Counted from the first letter of the stretch, positions 16,069 to 24,854 are shown. The stretch: DNA of 64,000 nt from Leptospirillum sp. (GCA_027315205.1 DAHUYM010000005.1:71638-135637); one strand, 5' to 3'. Numbers and translations: made by a program. Notes: generated by a model from the sequence alone, not told the origin.

Positions 16069-17456
16069 TGATTCCCCCCCTGATCGCCATCCTCGGCCGT
16101 CCCAACGTCGGGAAATCGACGCTTTTCAACCGCCTTCTGGGGCGCAAGGAAGCGATCGTCGAAGACCAGCCTGGGGTGACCCGGGACCGTCATTACAGCC
16201 AGGGGACACACGGGAGGTACGCGTTCCGGCTCGTCGACACGGGAGGAATCCTCTTCGGCGACGATCATCCCCTCGGGGACGCCATCCGGAAACAGGCCCT
16301 TTTTGCGCTCGAAGAAGCGGATGCGCTCATATACGTGATGGACGGTAAAGAAGGGTTCAACCCGATCGACCGGGACGTGCTCGAGCTTGTCCGCGCGTCC
16401 GGGAAACCGGCGGTGTACGCGGTCAACAAAGTGGACACCCAACGCTCGGAGCTGATGGTCGCCGACTTCCACAGGCACGGGATCTCTCCCATCGTGGGCG
16501 TTTCGGCGACACACGGCCTGAACGTGGACGCCCTCCTCGATCCTTTCATCTCCCTGATGCCTGAATCCTCCGATGTGCCGGACCGGGGCCTGGGAATCCG
16601 GCTTTCCGAATCGGATACGGAGGATGTGAAGGAATGGCTCGAGACCCGGTTCGCCGAACCGCCGAGAGTGACGGTCGTCGGCAGGCCGAACGTGGGAAAG
16701 TCTACCCTCATCAACCGGTTGCTTGGCGAAGAGAGACTTGTGACGAGCCCGATCCCCGGAACGACGCGCGACGCGATCGACACCCTGGTAACGTTCAAGG
16801 ACCGGGATTACCATTTCGTCGACACGGCGGGACTCAGGAAGCGCGGAAAGGTCTCCGAAGCATCGGAGCTTTATGCCCAGATCCGAACCGACCGGGCCAT
16901 CCTGGAATCGGAGATCGTCGTGGTTCTCCTGTCGGCCGAGGACGGAATCACCGACGGGGACTTAAGGATTATCCGCCATGTGATCGATCGCCGGCGGGGA
17001 CTCATCCTGGCCTTCAACAAATGGGACCTGCTGAAAGACAGGGACAAACGGGACATACCCACATTTTCCGAGGTCCGGGAAGAGTATCCATTTTTCGCGT
17101 TCGCCCCCATGTTTTCCTGCTCCGGGAAAACCGGCTTCCGAATGTCCCAGTTTTTCTCCGAGATCGAAACGGTCCGGAAGTGGTACTTTTCCCGGATTCC
17201 GACCTCGGAACTGAACGCCTACCTCCAGCCGATCATTTTTGCGACGCCTCCTCCCAGGCTCAAGAACACCCCGGTCCGGATCTTCTATGCCACACAGGTC
17301 CAGATCGCCCCCACGGTGATCTTCCTTTTCGCCAACAAGCCGGAAGGGATCTCGCCACAATACCGGCAGTTCCTTTCCCGCAAGATCCGGGAAAAATACC
17401 CGTTCCCCGGGGTCCCCTTCCTCCTCAAGGTCCAGGCGAAGACAAAAGACCGGTAA
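16065..17456 (+). CDS. der: Ribosome assembly GTPase Der (EngA)
   Basis: A 463-aa protein with two tandem GTPase domains, the hallmark of Der. The first has GRPNVGKST at residues 11-19 and DTGG in its G3 box; the second has GRPNVGKST at about residue 206, DTAG and NKWD. The C-terminal KH-like domain (about 355-463) is complete. Der acts in late 50S subunit maturation. The ATG at 16065 (or the adjacent one at 16068) was chosen over a long upstream extension that runs out of frame through the preceding gene. Confidence 0.96.
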   Translation: MMIPPLIAILGRPNVGKSTLFNRLLGRKEAIVEDQPGVTRDRHYSQGTHGRYAFRLVDTGGILFGDDHPLGDAIRKQALFALEEADALIYVMDGKEGFNPIDRDVLELVRASGKPAVYAVNKVDTQRSELMVADFHRHGISPIVGVSATHGLNVDALLDPFISLMPESSDVPDRGLGIRLSESDTEDVKEWLETRFAEPPRVTVVGRPNVGKSTLINRLLGEERLVTSPIPGTTRDAIDTLVTFKDRDYHFVDTAGLRKRGKVSEASELYAQIRTDRAILESEIVVVLLSAEDGITDGDLRIIRHVIDRRRGLILAFNKWDLLKDRDKRDIPTFSEVREEYPFFAFAPMFSCSGKTGFRMSQFFSEIETVRKWYFSRIPTSELNAYLQPIIFATPPPRLKNTPVRIFYATQVQIAPTVIFLFANKPEGISPQYRQFLSRKIREKYPFPGVPFLLKVQAKTKDR

Positions 17457-17725
17457 TTCCCGCTTCCGAATCCGGAAACGCGGTTTCCAGGACGCAAGAA
17501 CCTCTTCCAGAAAAGCGTTCTCTAAGAAAAATAATACATGTTCTATAGTACCTTATAATAAAGAATATCCCTTCCATCAATTTTCAACGGTGATTTTCTA
17601 TTGTCATAGGGCGAACGGGACGTCTACGAAGTCGTTTCGACGCATTCCACACGTACCAAAGGAAAAATCGGGATGCCAACGATGTCGTCCCGAGCTTTTC
17701 CACCTCCTTGAAAGGGGCAAACGAA

Positions 17726-18253
17726 ATGGACATAACCCTATCCCGTAACGTCAGGACATTCATGGCCGCGGCACTCCTTGTCGCCGGCCTTCTCTTCTCC
17801 ACGACCCAAGTCGCGTCCGCCAACGAATTCAAACACGGGCACGCGTGCGAAAGATTTCACCACATGATGCTCCATGGGGGACCTGTCGGGTTCTACCTTT
17901 TGAACCAGGACGCTCTCGGGCTCACGAAGAGCCAGGTCGGGAAACTCTCCGATCTCAAGCTCTCCTTTGCAAAAACGTTCATCCGTGAAAAATCCGAGAT
18001 CCGGATCCTTCACCTGGAAAACATGAAACTCTTGATGCACCGTCGGGTCGACACAGCCCAGGTCCATAAGAACGTGAACGCGATCCTCGGACACAAGAAG
18101 AAAATCAAACTCGCGTTCGTGGACATGATTTCGAACGCCAACCGGGTTCTCACTCCCGAACAGTTCCAGAAGTCCAAAAAGCTCTTCCGTGCAATGATCC
18201 TCAGGATGCACGCCGGGAGGGCGCAGGGAGGGAATGCAATCCATAAGGCCTGA
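17726..18253 (+). CDS. Spy/CpxP-like periplasmic stress protein
   Basis: A 175-aa protein. The ATG at 17726 has an AAAGGGG site 8 bases upstream and was preferred over a TTG at 17708. A signal peptide ends near STTQVASANE. The mature part is Lys/His-rich and helical. LGLTKSQVGKLSDLK and VLTPEQFQKSKKLF are the two LTxxQ repeats that define the Spy/CpxP family, here as LTKSQ and LTPEQ. Family members are ATP-independent chaperones or metal-responsive inhibitors of envelope sensors. The His-rich segment HGHACERFHHMMLH may bind metal. The response regulator and kinase follow directly, as in Cpx-type loci. Confidence 0.8.
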   Translation: MDITLSRNVRTFMAAALLVAGLLFSTTQVASANEFKHGHACERFHHMMLHGGPVGFYLLNQDALGLTKSQVGKLSDLKLSFAKTFIREKSEIRILHLENMKLLMHRRVDTAQVHKNVNAILGHKKKIKLAFVDMISNANRVLTPEQFQKSKKLFRAMILRMHAGRAQGGNAIHKA

Positions 18254-18286
18254 CGTCACAAGTGGAAGACTTGATCGGTTCGCCGC

Positions 18287-18315
18287 CGGATGCCGCACGT
18301 ATGAGGTGGCATCCG
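18287..18315 (+). other. Intercistronic hairpin between the Spy-like gene and the response regulator
   Basis: CGGATGCC (18287-18294) and GGCATCCG (18308-18315) are perfect 8-bp complements in the 134-base gap. No T-run follows, so it may stabilise the upstream mRNA end or set different expression of the two parts rather than terminate. Confidence 0.5.
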
Positions 18316-18387
18316 CCGCGGAGACCGGGCGTAAAAGAATGAAGGAAACAGAACTCCCGGAAAATCGATACGCGAGGAGGGCGCAAG

Positions 18388-19071
18388 ATGATGAATGTCC
18401 TATTGGTGGAAGACGACCCGGTCATCGGGCGGACACTTTCGATGAGCCTGCCCTACAGAGGATTTCATGTCACGGTTTCGGGTACGATTCTTGAAGGGTG
18501 GGACGACTTCCGGTCCGGCTCTTTCGATCTCGTCTTGCTCGACATCCAGCTTCCCGACGGTTCGGGGTTCGATATTTGCCGCCGGATCCGGGAGGTCGAT
18601 GGAGAGAAACCGATCGTCATGATCACCGCGCGAACGGATGAACCTTCTGCGGTGAAGGGACTTCTGGACGGGGCGGATGACTATATCCGGAAACCCTTCG
18701 GCCTGGACGAACTGACTGCGCGAATGAACCGACTTCTCGGGCGGAACAAGGCCCGTAAAGAGCTCATTCTGTACCGGGCGGTAAGGATCGATCTCGCACA
18801 GCGAAAAGTCTGGATCGCCGGGAAGGAAGTCTCTTTCGGAAAGAGGGAATTCGACATCCTTTCGATTCTCGCCCGGCATTCAGGGGACGTGGTGACACGG
18901 GAAGAGATCCTGGACAGCATCGACGATGAGGCGGATCTTTTCGACCGGACCATCGATTCCCACCTGAGCCATGTCCGGAAAAAAATACGGACCGCCGTCG
19001 GAGACGAAATACAGATCATTCCGGTCTACGGCGTGGGGTATCGTCTCGAATCGCACGCAGGAGCCACATGA
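18388..19071 (+). CDS. OmpR/PhoB family response regulator
   Basis: A 227-aa protein. The receiver domain (residues 1-115) has the acidic pair EDD at 8-10, the phosphoacceptor Asp52 in LVLLDIQLPDGSG, the switch Thr in MITAR and Lys in KPF. The C-terminal winged helix (about 130-225) includes FGKREFDILSILARHSGDVVTREEIL and DRTIDSHLSHVRKKI, typical of Trans_reg_C. The start at 18388 follows GAGGAGGGCGC. The stop overlaps the kinase start by ATGA. It probably controls the Spy-like gene upstream, by analogy with Cpx/CpxP. Confidence 0.94.
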   Translation: MMNVLLVEDDPVIGRTLSMSLPYRGFHVTVSGTILEGWDDFRSGSFDLVLLDIQLPDGSGFDICRRIREVDGEKPIVMITARTDEPSAVKGLLDGADDYIRKPFGLDELTARMNRLLGRNKARKELILYRAVRIDLAQRKVWIAGKEVSFGKREFDILSILARHSGDVVTREEILDSIDDEADLFDRTIDSHLSHVRKKIRTAVGDEIQIIPVYGVGYRLESHAGAT

Positions 19072-20492
19072 ACCGTAAGACCCTCGTAAAGCTATTGGTT
19101 CTCAGTCTTTCCGTCTCTCTTTTCATCAGCACCGTTCTTCTTTACAGCTTCCGGAAGCTCGAGGAATCGAGGGGTTCGGTGACGCGGAAACCGGGACTTT
19201 TTCTCCTGGCGCAAATCGCTGAAAGCGAACCGGCCTATTTTGCCCTCCGGCAATTCGACCGGATCGCGGCGGCGCCGGGAATCCGGCATCCCCGGAAAAT
19301 CTGGGTCGTCGGAGAAGGCGGAGTGATCCTTGGATCGTCCCCTCCGTCGACTCCCCTTCCGATCGCGTGGAAAGAGCTGGAAATCCCCAAGGAAATCCAT
19401 GAGTTCACGGCCCATTTCGGTCCCTTCGACGTCACCCCCGACTTCTTCCTGATACGCCTGAACGCGCCGGTTCCCCTCTATCTTCTCCTGCAGATTTCCA
19501 CCCGATTGATCTTCATCCACGAGTTCCTGCCGCGGGCGATTTTTCTTCTCGCCTGCATGAGTCTTTCCGCTTTCCTCGGCCTTTTGATCACATTCGTCTA
19601 CCTTAGGCGAAAATCCCAAAAAGCCAAGGAAGTACTCGGACGCCTTGAAAAAGGGGAATTGAAAGCCCGTTTCCCGATCACCAAGCTTGACGAGATCGGA
19701 AGCCTCATGACCGATTTCAACCGGATGGCCGACGAAATTGAAAACCTCATCACTCGGATCGAAGAAACCGAAAGAGCCCGGCAGGAACTGCTCCAGGAGC
19801 TGGGACACGATCTCAGAACCCCGTTGACGGGACTCAGGACGGCCGCCGATACACTGGCGGCACACAGCCGGGAAATGTCCCATGAAGAACGCGAGCGATT
19901 CATCCGGATCATCCAGACAGAGAGCCTCTATTTTCTCCGGATGATCGAGAACCTCTTCCTGATCGCCGAAGTCGCCGAGCCCCGATATCGGAAGACCGCC
20001 GAAACCATCGATCTGGGAGATCTCGTCGAATCCGAGATCGACCAACAGAAAAACCAGGATTCCCCGGTCCTTTCCTGGACGTTCTCTCCTCCTTCAACCC
20101 GACAGCTGGTTGTCGGAGATCCCGTTCTTTTGAAAAGGCTTTTCAGGAACGCGCTCGAAAACGCGCGCCGTTACGCCCAATCTCGGGTTTCGGTAACGTT
20201 CGACGAGCCGAAAGGCCCGGACACGATTCCGATGGCGAAAATCCGGATCCAGGACGACGGGCCCGGCATTCCCTCCGAAGAGATCCAGATCTTCGGAAAA
20301 CGGCGTTCCAGGCGATTTTCCGCAGACGACAAGGTTTCGGACCCGACGGTTTCGATGGGTCTGGGATCGGTCATCATGGCCGCCATCGTACGGGTCCACG
20401 GAGGTTCCCTGTCCGTCCAGAACCTCAATCACTCCGTCCCGGAGAAACATGGTACGGAAGTCTTGATCCAGCTTCCCGCCTCCATCCGTTGA
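19068..20492 (+). CDS. Two-component sensor histidine kinase (HAMP-HisKA-HATPase)
   Basis: A 474-aa protein. TM1 spans about 8-28, a periplasmic domain of about 130 residues follows, and TM2 spans about 160-185. The HAMP domain (about 185-235, LKARFPITKLDEIGSLMTDFN) leads into the dimerisation helix with His247 in LGHDLRTPLTG, the phosphorylated residue. The ATPase domain shows an N-box (RNALENARRYA), a G1 box (QDDGPGIPSEE) and a G2-like box (MGLGS) before a terminal VRVHGGSL. It pairs with the regulator it overlaps. The periplasmic part could sense the Spy-like protein or envelope stress; that is inference from gene order. Confidence 0.93.
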   Translation: MNRKTLVKLLVLSLSVSLFISTVLLYSFRKLEESRGSVTRKPGLFLLAQIAESEPAYFALRQFDRIAAAPGIRHPRKIWVVGEGGVILGSSPPSTPLPIAWKELEIPKEIHEFTAHFGPFDVTPDFFLIRLNAPVPLYLLLQISTRLIFIHEFLPRAIFLLACMSLSAFLGLLITFVYLRRKSQKAKEVLGRLEKGELKARFPITKLDEIGSLMTDFNRMADEIENLITRIEETERARQELLQELGHDLRTPLTGLRTAADTLAAHSREMSHEERERFIRIIQTESLYFLRMIENLFLIAEVAEPRYRKTAETIDLGDLVESEIDQQKNQDSPVLSWTFSPPSTRQLVVGDPVLLKRLFRNALENARRYAQSRVSVTFDEPKGPDTIPMAKIRIQDDGPGIPSEEIQIFGKRRSRRFSADDKVSDPTVSMGLGSVIMAAIVRVHGGSLSVQNLNHSVPEKHGTEVLIQLPASIR

Positions 20493-20662
20493 TTTCGGGT
20501 TTCATATCCCACTGGGAACGAGATTCTTAAGCGATTCGTCTGTAGATTGTTGACTCAACAATGATTCACGTTCCCTGGCCATTTTTCGGAGATGATCCGG
20601 ATTTTGACCAGAAAAATCGGGATTCCACACTTTTTCACGATTTTTGATTTAGGATCATTTTC

Positions 20663-20728
20663 GGGCGGGTTATTGGAATAAAAAATGAAGGCCACCTCCT
20701 TCGGCTACCCTTTATTCCTGGCCCGCCC
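20663..20728. repeat. Nested long inverted repeat
   Basis: GGGCGGG (20663-20669) pairs with CCCGCCC (20722-20728). Inside it GGAATAAA (20675-20682) pairs with TTTATTCC (20711-20718). Inside that GAAGG (20687-20691) pairs with CCTTC (20698-20702). This gives 20 paired positions in one nested fold with small asymmetric internal loops. It resembles a REP-type element or a folded RNA. Confidence 0.6.
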
Positions 20729-20806
20729 CTTTCCGGCATGACTCCCATCCATGCCATGCATCCTGCCTGTCCCTACCCTCCAACACCCATCTCGCCGTCT
20801 GAAGGA

Positions 20807-20840
20807 TCCAGGGAGGCATTTCGGAAGGAACCTCCCTGGA
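20807..20840. repeat. Perfect 10-bp inverted repeat
   Basis: TCCAGGGAGG (20807-20816) and CCTCCCTGGA (20831-20840) are exact complements around a 14-base loop. A second stem, AATTCTC/GAGAATT (20845-20870), follows 4 bases later. Confidence 0.6.
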
Positions 20841-20930
20841 CTCCAATTCTCGCGGACACGCCGGAGAATTCTTTACAAAGAGTCCGTTCGGTTTAGACGG
20901 AAATTTCAAACGATAGCAGCACACAAAAAA

Positions 20931-20947
20931 GGCGGGACACTCCCGCC
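20931..20947 (-). terminator. Intrinsic terminator of ppsA (bidirectional shape)
   Basis: GGCGGGA (20931-20937), loop CAC, TCCCGCC (20941-20947). On minus the stem is followed by TTTTTT (complement of 20925-20930); on plus it is followed by TTTT. It lies 50 bases past the ppsA stop. Confidence 0.88.
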
Positions 20948-20997
20948 TTTTCCAACAACTTTTCCGTCTCTGGACGGAAATCCTGTCCGTTACCGTA

Positions 20998-23397
20998 TTA
21001 CCTGCCCATCTGACGTTCCGCCTCCAGGATCTTGAGCGTCGTCTTGATCACGGTATCGGGGTTCAGCGAGATCGACTCGATTCCCATCCGTACCAACGCT
21101 TCGGCCACTTCGGGAAAATCGCTCGGGGCCTGGCCGCAGATGCCGGAATGCACCTTGTTCCGCTTGGTCCCTTCGACCGCCATACGTATGAACGCCATGA
21201 CGCCCGGATCCCGTTCGTCGAAGGATTCTGCGAGGATTTCGGAATCCCTGTCGACGCCAAGGGTCATCTGGGTCAGGTCGTTCGATCCGACGGAAAACCC
21301 GTCGAACAGCTTTGAGAACGCGTCGATCTGTATGATGTTGTTCGGAATCTCGCACATCACGAAAATCTCGAGGCCGTTTTCGCCGCTCTTGAGACCGTTT
21401 TCGCCCAGAACCCTGATTACGCCCTCCCCTTCATGGATGGTCCGGCAGAAGGGAATCATGATCCGGACATTGGTCAGCCCCATATCGTTTCGGACCCGAC
21501 GGATGGCCTGGCATTCGAGAGCGAAGCCTTCACGGTAACGGGGACTCACGTACCGGGATGCACCCCGGAATCCGAGCATTGGATTTTCTTCGTGTGGCTC
21601 GAAATAGGTTCCCCCGATCAGGCTTGCGTATTCGTTGGACTTGAAATCGCTCATCCGGACAGTCACCGGCTTGGGGTAGAACGCCGCAGCGATCGTACCG
21701 ATTCCGAACGCGAGCTTCTCGACAAAGTATTCCTTCATGTTGGAATAGCCTGCCGTCATGCCTTCGATCTGGGCCCGCACTTTCGGGTCGGACACTTTTT
21801 CGGGGTGGACCAGGGCCATGGGATGGATCTTGATGAAACCGTTGATGATGAACTCCATGCGGGCAAGTCCCACACCGTCGTTCGGGATGAACGAGTGGCT
21901 GAAGGCCTGGTCGGGATCTCCCAGGTTCATCATGACCTGAGTCTTCGGCCGTTCGAGCCGGTCGAGCTTGGTCCGGTCCACATGGAACTTCAGGATCCCT
22001 TCGTACACCATTCCGGTATCGCCCTGGGCGCAGGAAACGGTCACTTCCTGCCCATCGGTCAGGTCGTCGGTCGCCGCTTCGGACCCGACGACAGCCGGGA
22101 TCCCGAGTTCGCGACTCACGATGGCCGCATGGCAGGTCCTGCCGCCCCGGTTGGTGATGATGGCCGCGGCCGTTTTCATCACCGGCTCCCAGTCGGGAGT
22201 CGTCGTCTCAGCGACGAGAACCTCGCCGGGCTTGAAATCCCGAATCTGGCCCAGTTCGCGGATCACGTGGACCTTTCCGGAAGCGATCTTCTGGCCGACC
22301 GACTTTCCCCGCACGAGTACACGACTCTTTTCGTCGAGCGTGTAGGCTTCCAGATAATCGTCCTTCTTCTGGGACTCGACCGTTTCCGGCCGGGCCTGAA
22401 CGAGGAAGATGTCTCCCGAGATCCCGTCCTTGGCCCACTCCATGTCCATCGGACGGCTCTCTCCCGCTTTCCTGGAATAATGGTCCTCCACCTTTACGGC
22501 ATAGTCGGCCAGCACGAGAATCTCGTCGTTCGTCAGGCAGAACTTCCGTCCTTCTTCCGCGGAAACCCGTTCATTGTGGACCGTCTCCTTCGTCTTTCCT
22601 TCCGAATAAACCATACGGAACTGCTTCTGCCCGAGGTTTTTCCGGATGATGGACCGATGACCGGTCTTGAAGGTCGGCTTGAAAACATAGAACTCGTCCG
22701 GATCCACGTTCCCCTGGACGACGTTCTCGCCCAATCCGTAAGCACCCGTGATAAACACCACGTCCCTGAAGCCGGTTTCCGTGTCGAGGCTGAACATCAC
22801 TCCGCTCGACCCCTTGTCGGAGCGGACCATCTTCATGACCCCAATCGAAAGGGCGATGTCGAAGTGATCGAATCCCTTGTCGACCCGATACGAGATCGCC
22901 CGGTCGGTAAACAGGGAGGCAAAGCACTTGAGACAGGCTTCCTTCAGTTCCGCGAAACCCCGGATATTGAGATAGGTATCCTGCTGGCCCGCGAACGACG
23001 CGGTTGGTAGATCCTCTGCAGTCGCCGAACTCCTTACGGCGACGTCCGGGTTTTCCCCGTACTCCTTCCCCAGGATTTCGTAGCCCTTCCCGATTTCCAT
23101 CCAGAGATCCTCGGGAATCGGGGCACCCAGAATAAGATCCCTCGCACGTTTTCCGCGCTTCGCCAAATCATCCATATTGTGGCGATCAAGACCGCTTAGA
23201 GTCTGCTTCAGCTGGTCCCGTATCCCGGCAGAATCGAGGATATGCCAGTAGGCATCCGCCGTGATGGCGAAACCGTTGGGCACCTTGACCCCCTGGGGCA
23301 CCAGCTCCTGATAAGCCTCACCCAATGATGCGTTCTTGCCTCCCACAAGATGAAGGTCTGTCAGTTTGATCTCATTAAAAAAACGGATGTATTTCAT
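20998..23397 (-). CDS. ppsA: Phosphoenolpyruvate synthase (pyruvate, water dikinase)
   Basis: A 799-aa protein, the family's usual length. The start at 23397 has GGGAG just upstream; an ATG 18 bases earlier is less likely. The N-terminal ATP-grasp-like domain opens LHLVGGKNASLGE and includes VRSSATAEDLPTASFAGQQ. The phosphohistidine domain has the catalytic His in NRGGRTCHAAIVSRELGIPAVVG (about residue 420). The C-terminal TIM barrel binds PEP/pyruvate (SVGSNDLTQMTLGVDRD, with Cys in SGICGQAPSD). The enzyme makes PEP from pyruvate, ATP and water, a step that reductive-TCA autotrophs and gluconeogenic cells need. Confidence 0.95.
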   Translation of the reverse strand: MKYIRFFNEIKLTDLHLVGGKNASLGEAYQELVPQGVKVPNGFAITADAYWHILDSAGIRDQLKQTLSGLDRHNMDDLAKRGKRARDLILGAPIPEDLWMEIGKGYEILGKEYGENPDVAVRSSATAEDLPTASFAGQQDTYLNIRGFAELKEACLKCFASLFTDRAISYRVDKGFDHFDIALSIGVMKMVRSDKGSSGVMFSLDTETGFRDVVFITGAYGLGENVVQGNVDPDEFYVFKPTFKTGHRSIIRKNLGQKQFRMVYSEGKTKETVHNERVSAEEGRKFCLTNDEILVLADYAVKVEDHYSRKAGESRPMDMEWAKDGISGDIFLVQARPETVESQKKDDYLEAYTLDEKSRVLVRGKSVGQKIASGKVHVIRELGQIRDFKPGEVLVAETTTPDWEPVMKTAAAIITNRGGRTCHAAIVSRELGIPAVVGSEAATDDLTDGQEVTVSCAQGDTGMVYEGILKFHVDRTKLDRLERPKTQVMMNLGDPDQAFSHSFIPNDGVGLARMEFIINGFIKIHPMALVHPEKVSDPKVRAQIEGMTAGYSNMKEYFVEKLAFGIGTIAAAFYPKPVTVRMSDFKSNEYASLIGGTYFEPHEENPMLGFRGASRYVSPRYREGFALECQAIRRVRNDMGLTNVRIMIPFCRTIHEGEGVIRVLGENGLKSGENGLEIFVMCEIPNNIIQIDAFSKLFDGFSVGSNDLTQMTLGVDRDSEILAESFDERDPGVMAFIRMAVEGTKRNKVHSGICGQAPSDFPEVAEALVRMGIESISLNPDTVIKTTLKILEAERQMGR

Positions 23398-23458
23398 CGA
23401 CTCCCTTTCAGGCAAAAAAAGAGCGGACCCCTCCCCTTTGCGGCGAAGGAGGTAAAAA

Positions 23459-23479
23459 AGGCCCCATTGGCAAGGGCCT
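23459..23479 (-). terminator. Intrinsic terminator after the sigma54 activator gene
   Basis: On minus, AGGCCC, a 9-base loop and GGGCCT (complement of 23459-23479) are followed by TTTTTT (complement of about 23453-23458). It separates the activator from ppsA, so ppsA should have its own promoter close to 23400-23450 or depend on readthrough. Confidence 0.78.
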
Positions 23480-23526
23480 CTGATCCTTCTTGAGACTATA
23501 AAGGGTAGGAAACTTTCAGAAAATAA

Positions 23527-24474
23527 TCAAGGCGAACGTCGATCCCCATCACCTGCGGATAGCGGACGATTTTTCCCGTAGCGGCGTATTTTCCGACGGT
23601 ACGTCGTCGGTGAAAGCCCTGTAATCCGCCTTCCGGCCCCATGATCTCCTCCGGAAGACCTGATAACCTGGGAAAAATAAGACGTCTCCCAGGTTTCCCG
23701 GGCCGCGAGATATTCCTGACAGGTCGTCTCCGTATCTTCCGGGAAGAAGAGATCGGCCGTAAGGCAATCGTTTCTTGCGTGAAGAAGGGCCGATGACGTT
23801 TTCTCGGACAACTCCCGGACATTCCCCGGCCAATGATAGGACAGGAGAAGGGACATGACGCTTTCCTCCAGTCGGGGAACATTTTTTCGATAGAGTTTTG
23901 AAAAATGCCGGACGAAACCCCAGAGAAGATCCGGAAGATCCTCCAGTCGTTCCTTCAACGGAGGAAGCAGGATGCGGTGGGTCTTGAGCCGGAAATACAG
24001 ATCTTCGCGCAGCTGCCCTTCTTCCCAAAGGGTTTTGAGCGGCACGTTGGTGGCAAGCACCACCCGGGCGCCCGTTGTCCGGATCTGCAGGGAACCGACC
24101 GGCAAGTAGGTCCGTGTCTCGAGAACCCGGAGGAATTTCGGCTGAAGCTCCAGGCTCATGCTGTTGAATTCGTCGAGGAAAAGTGTGCCCTTGTCCGCCG
24201 CCTCGAACAGTCCCTCCCTGTTTTCAGTGGCTCCCGTAAAGGCTCCTTTCCGGTACCCGTAGAAATGGCTCTCGAAGAGGGCAACCGGGATTTCCGCCAT
24301 ATTGACCGGATAGAAAGGCCCCGAAGACCTCAGGGAGCGCTCGTGTAGAGCCCTCACGAAGAGTTCCTTCCCGGTCCCTGTTTCCCCTTCGACAACGACG
24401 ATCACGTCATGAGGAGCCAGCACGTTCAAATCCCGGAGGGCTTTCCGGTACGCCTGTGAACGGCTGTTTTCCAT
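23527..24474 (-). CDS. Sigma54-dependent transcriptional activator without N-terminal sensor domain
   Basis: A 315-aa protein (324 if the ATG at 24501 is used; that ATG touches its GGGAGG, so the start at 24474, preceded by GGAAGGGG, is preferred). The AAA+ domain starts almost at residue 1: Walker A GETGTGKE, the sigma54-contacting loop GAFTGA in RKGAFTGATENR, Walker B-like GTLFLDEFNS and the WPGNVREL sensor II region. A short Fis-type helix-turn-helix region closes it (about residues 265-305, TGLSPTTYRRKIRRYGK). There is no receiver, GAF or PAS module, so activity must be set by its own level or by a partner, as with PspF. The neighbour ppsA is a possible target; the sequence does not prove it. 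Confidence 0.9.
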   Translation of the reverse strand: MENSRSQAYRKALRDLNVLAPHDVIVVVEGETGTGKELFVRALHERSLRSSGPFYPVNMAEIPVALFESHFYGYRKGAFTGATENREGLFEAADKGTLFLDEFNSMSLELQPKFLRVLETRTYLPVGSLQIRTTGARVVLATNVPLKTLWEEGQLREDLYFRLKTHRILLPPLKERLEDLPDLLWGFVRHFSKLYRKNVPRLEESVMSLLLSYHWPGNVRELSEKTSSALLHARNDCLTADLFFPEDTETTCQEYLAARETWETSYFSQVIRSSGGDHGAGRRITGLSPTTYRRKIRRYGKNRPLSAGDGDRRSP

Positions 24475-24854
24475 GACGGCATTTTCCCCTTCCAAATCCA
24501 TCCTCCCTTATAAGTGGTCGTTCCATTCCCCGTTCCATGCGTTTCTGAACGAACCTTGAAAAAAGAAGCCCGTTTTTACGACATTTCAACATTCCTCACA
24601 AGACGAAGTTCTGTGATGGAGACCGCTTTCATTCATCAAGGGGTTTTCTCAAAACGATTTCAGGATTCCTGATATTGAGAGCGTGTTCCTGAGGCATGCA
24701 TAAAATGAATGGAGGAGAACGTCAAATGCGTCTTCAAGGCGATCCTGAACCGGCCGGATGGCCCATTGCGGGAGAGGACACCAAATATTCGATTTTCCGC
24801 CAGAATGCCACCCGGGGATCGGATCGACTTCTCATCCTTATAATAAGGATCCTT
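24475..24854. other. Intergenic region with small open frame and a palindrome
   Basis: It holds the promoter area of the sigma54 activator (minus) and, on plus, a GGAGGAG ribosome binding site at 24711 ahead of an ATG at 24726 (listed separately). ATCCTTAT-A-ATAAGGAT is a perfect palindrome at 24834-24850, just past the stop of the next minus-strand gene. Without a T-run it is a weak terminator candidate. No -24/-12 sigma54 promoter was found. Confidence 0.45.

Larger units (their letters stand above)
20493..20997. other. Non-coding convergent region rich in inverted repeats
   Basis: 505 bases between the kinase (plus) and ppsA (minus) contain no convincing gene but at least six inverted repeats. 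These are GGGAACG/CGTTCCC (20514-20575) enclosing a 17-bp palindrome at 20546-20562; ATTTTTC/GAAAAAT (20581-20617); ATGATCC/GGATCAT (20592-20658); a nested stem at 20663-20728; a perfect 10-bp stem at 20807-20840; a 7-bp stem at 20845-20870; and the terminator at 20931-20947. A structured transcript or a repetitive palindromic element is possible. Confidence 0.6.

Noticed and set aside
21433-23010. 525-codon plus-strand frame antisense to ppsA
   Set aside because: ppsA has all catalytic motifs; the antisense product shows no domain and no ribosome binding site.
24741-24760. TGGCCCATTGC considered as a sigma54 -24/-12 promoter near the activator gene
   Set aside because: The distance between GG and GC is 8 bases instead of 10-11.
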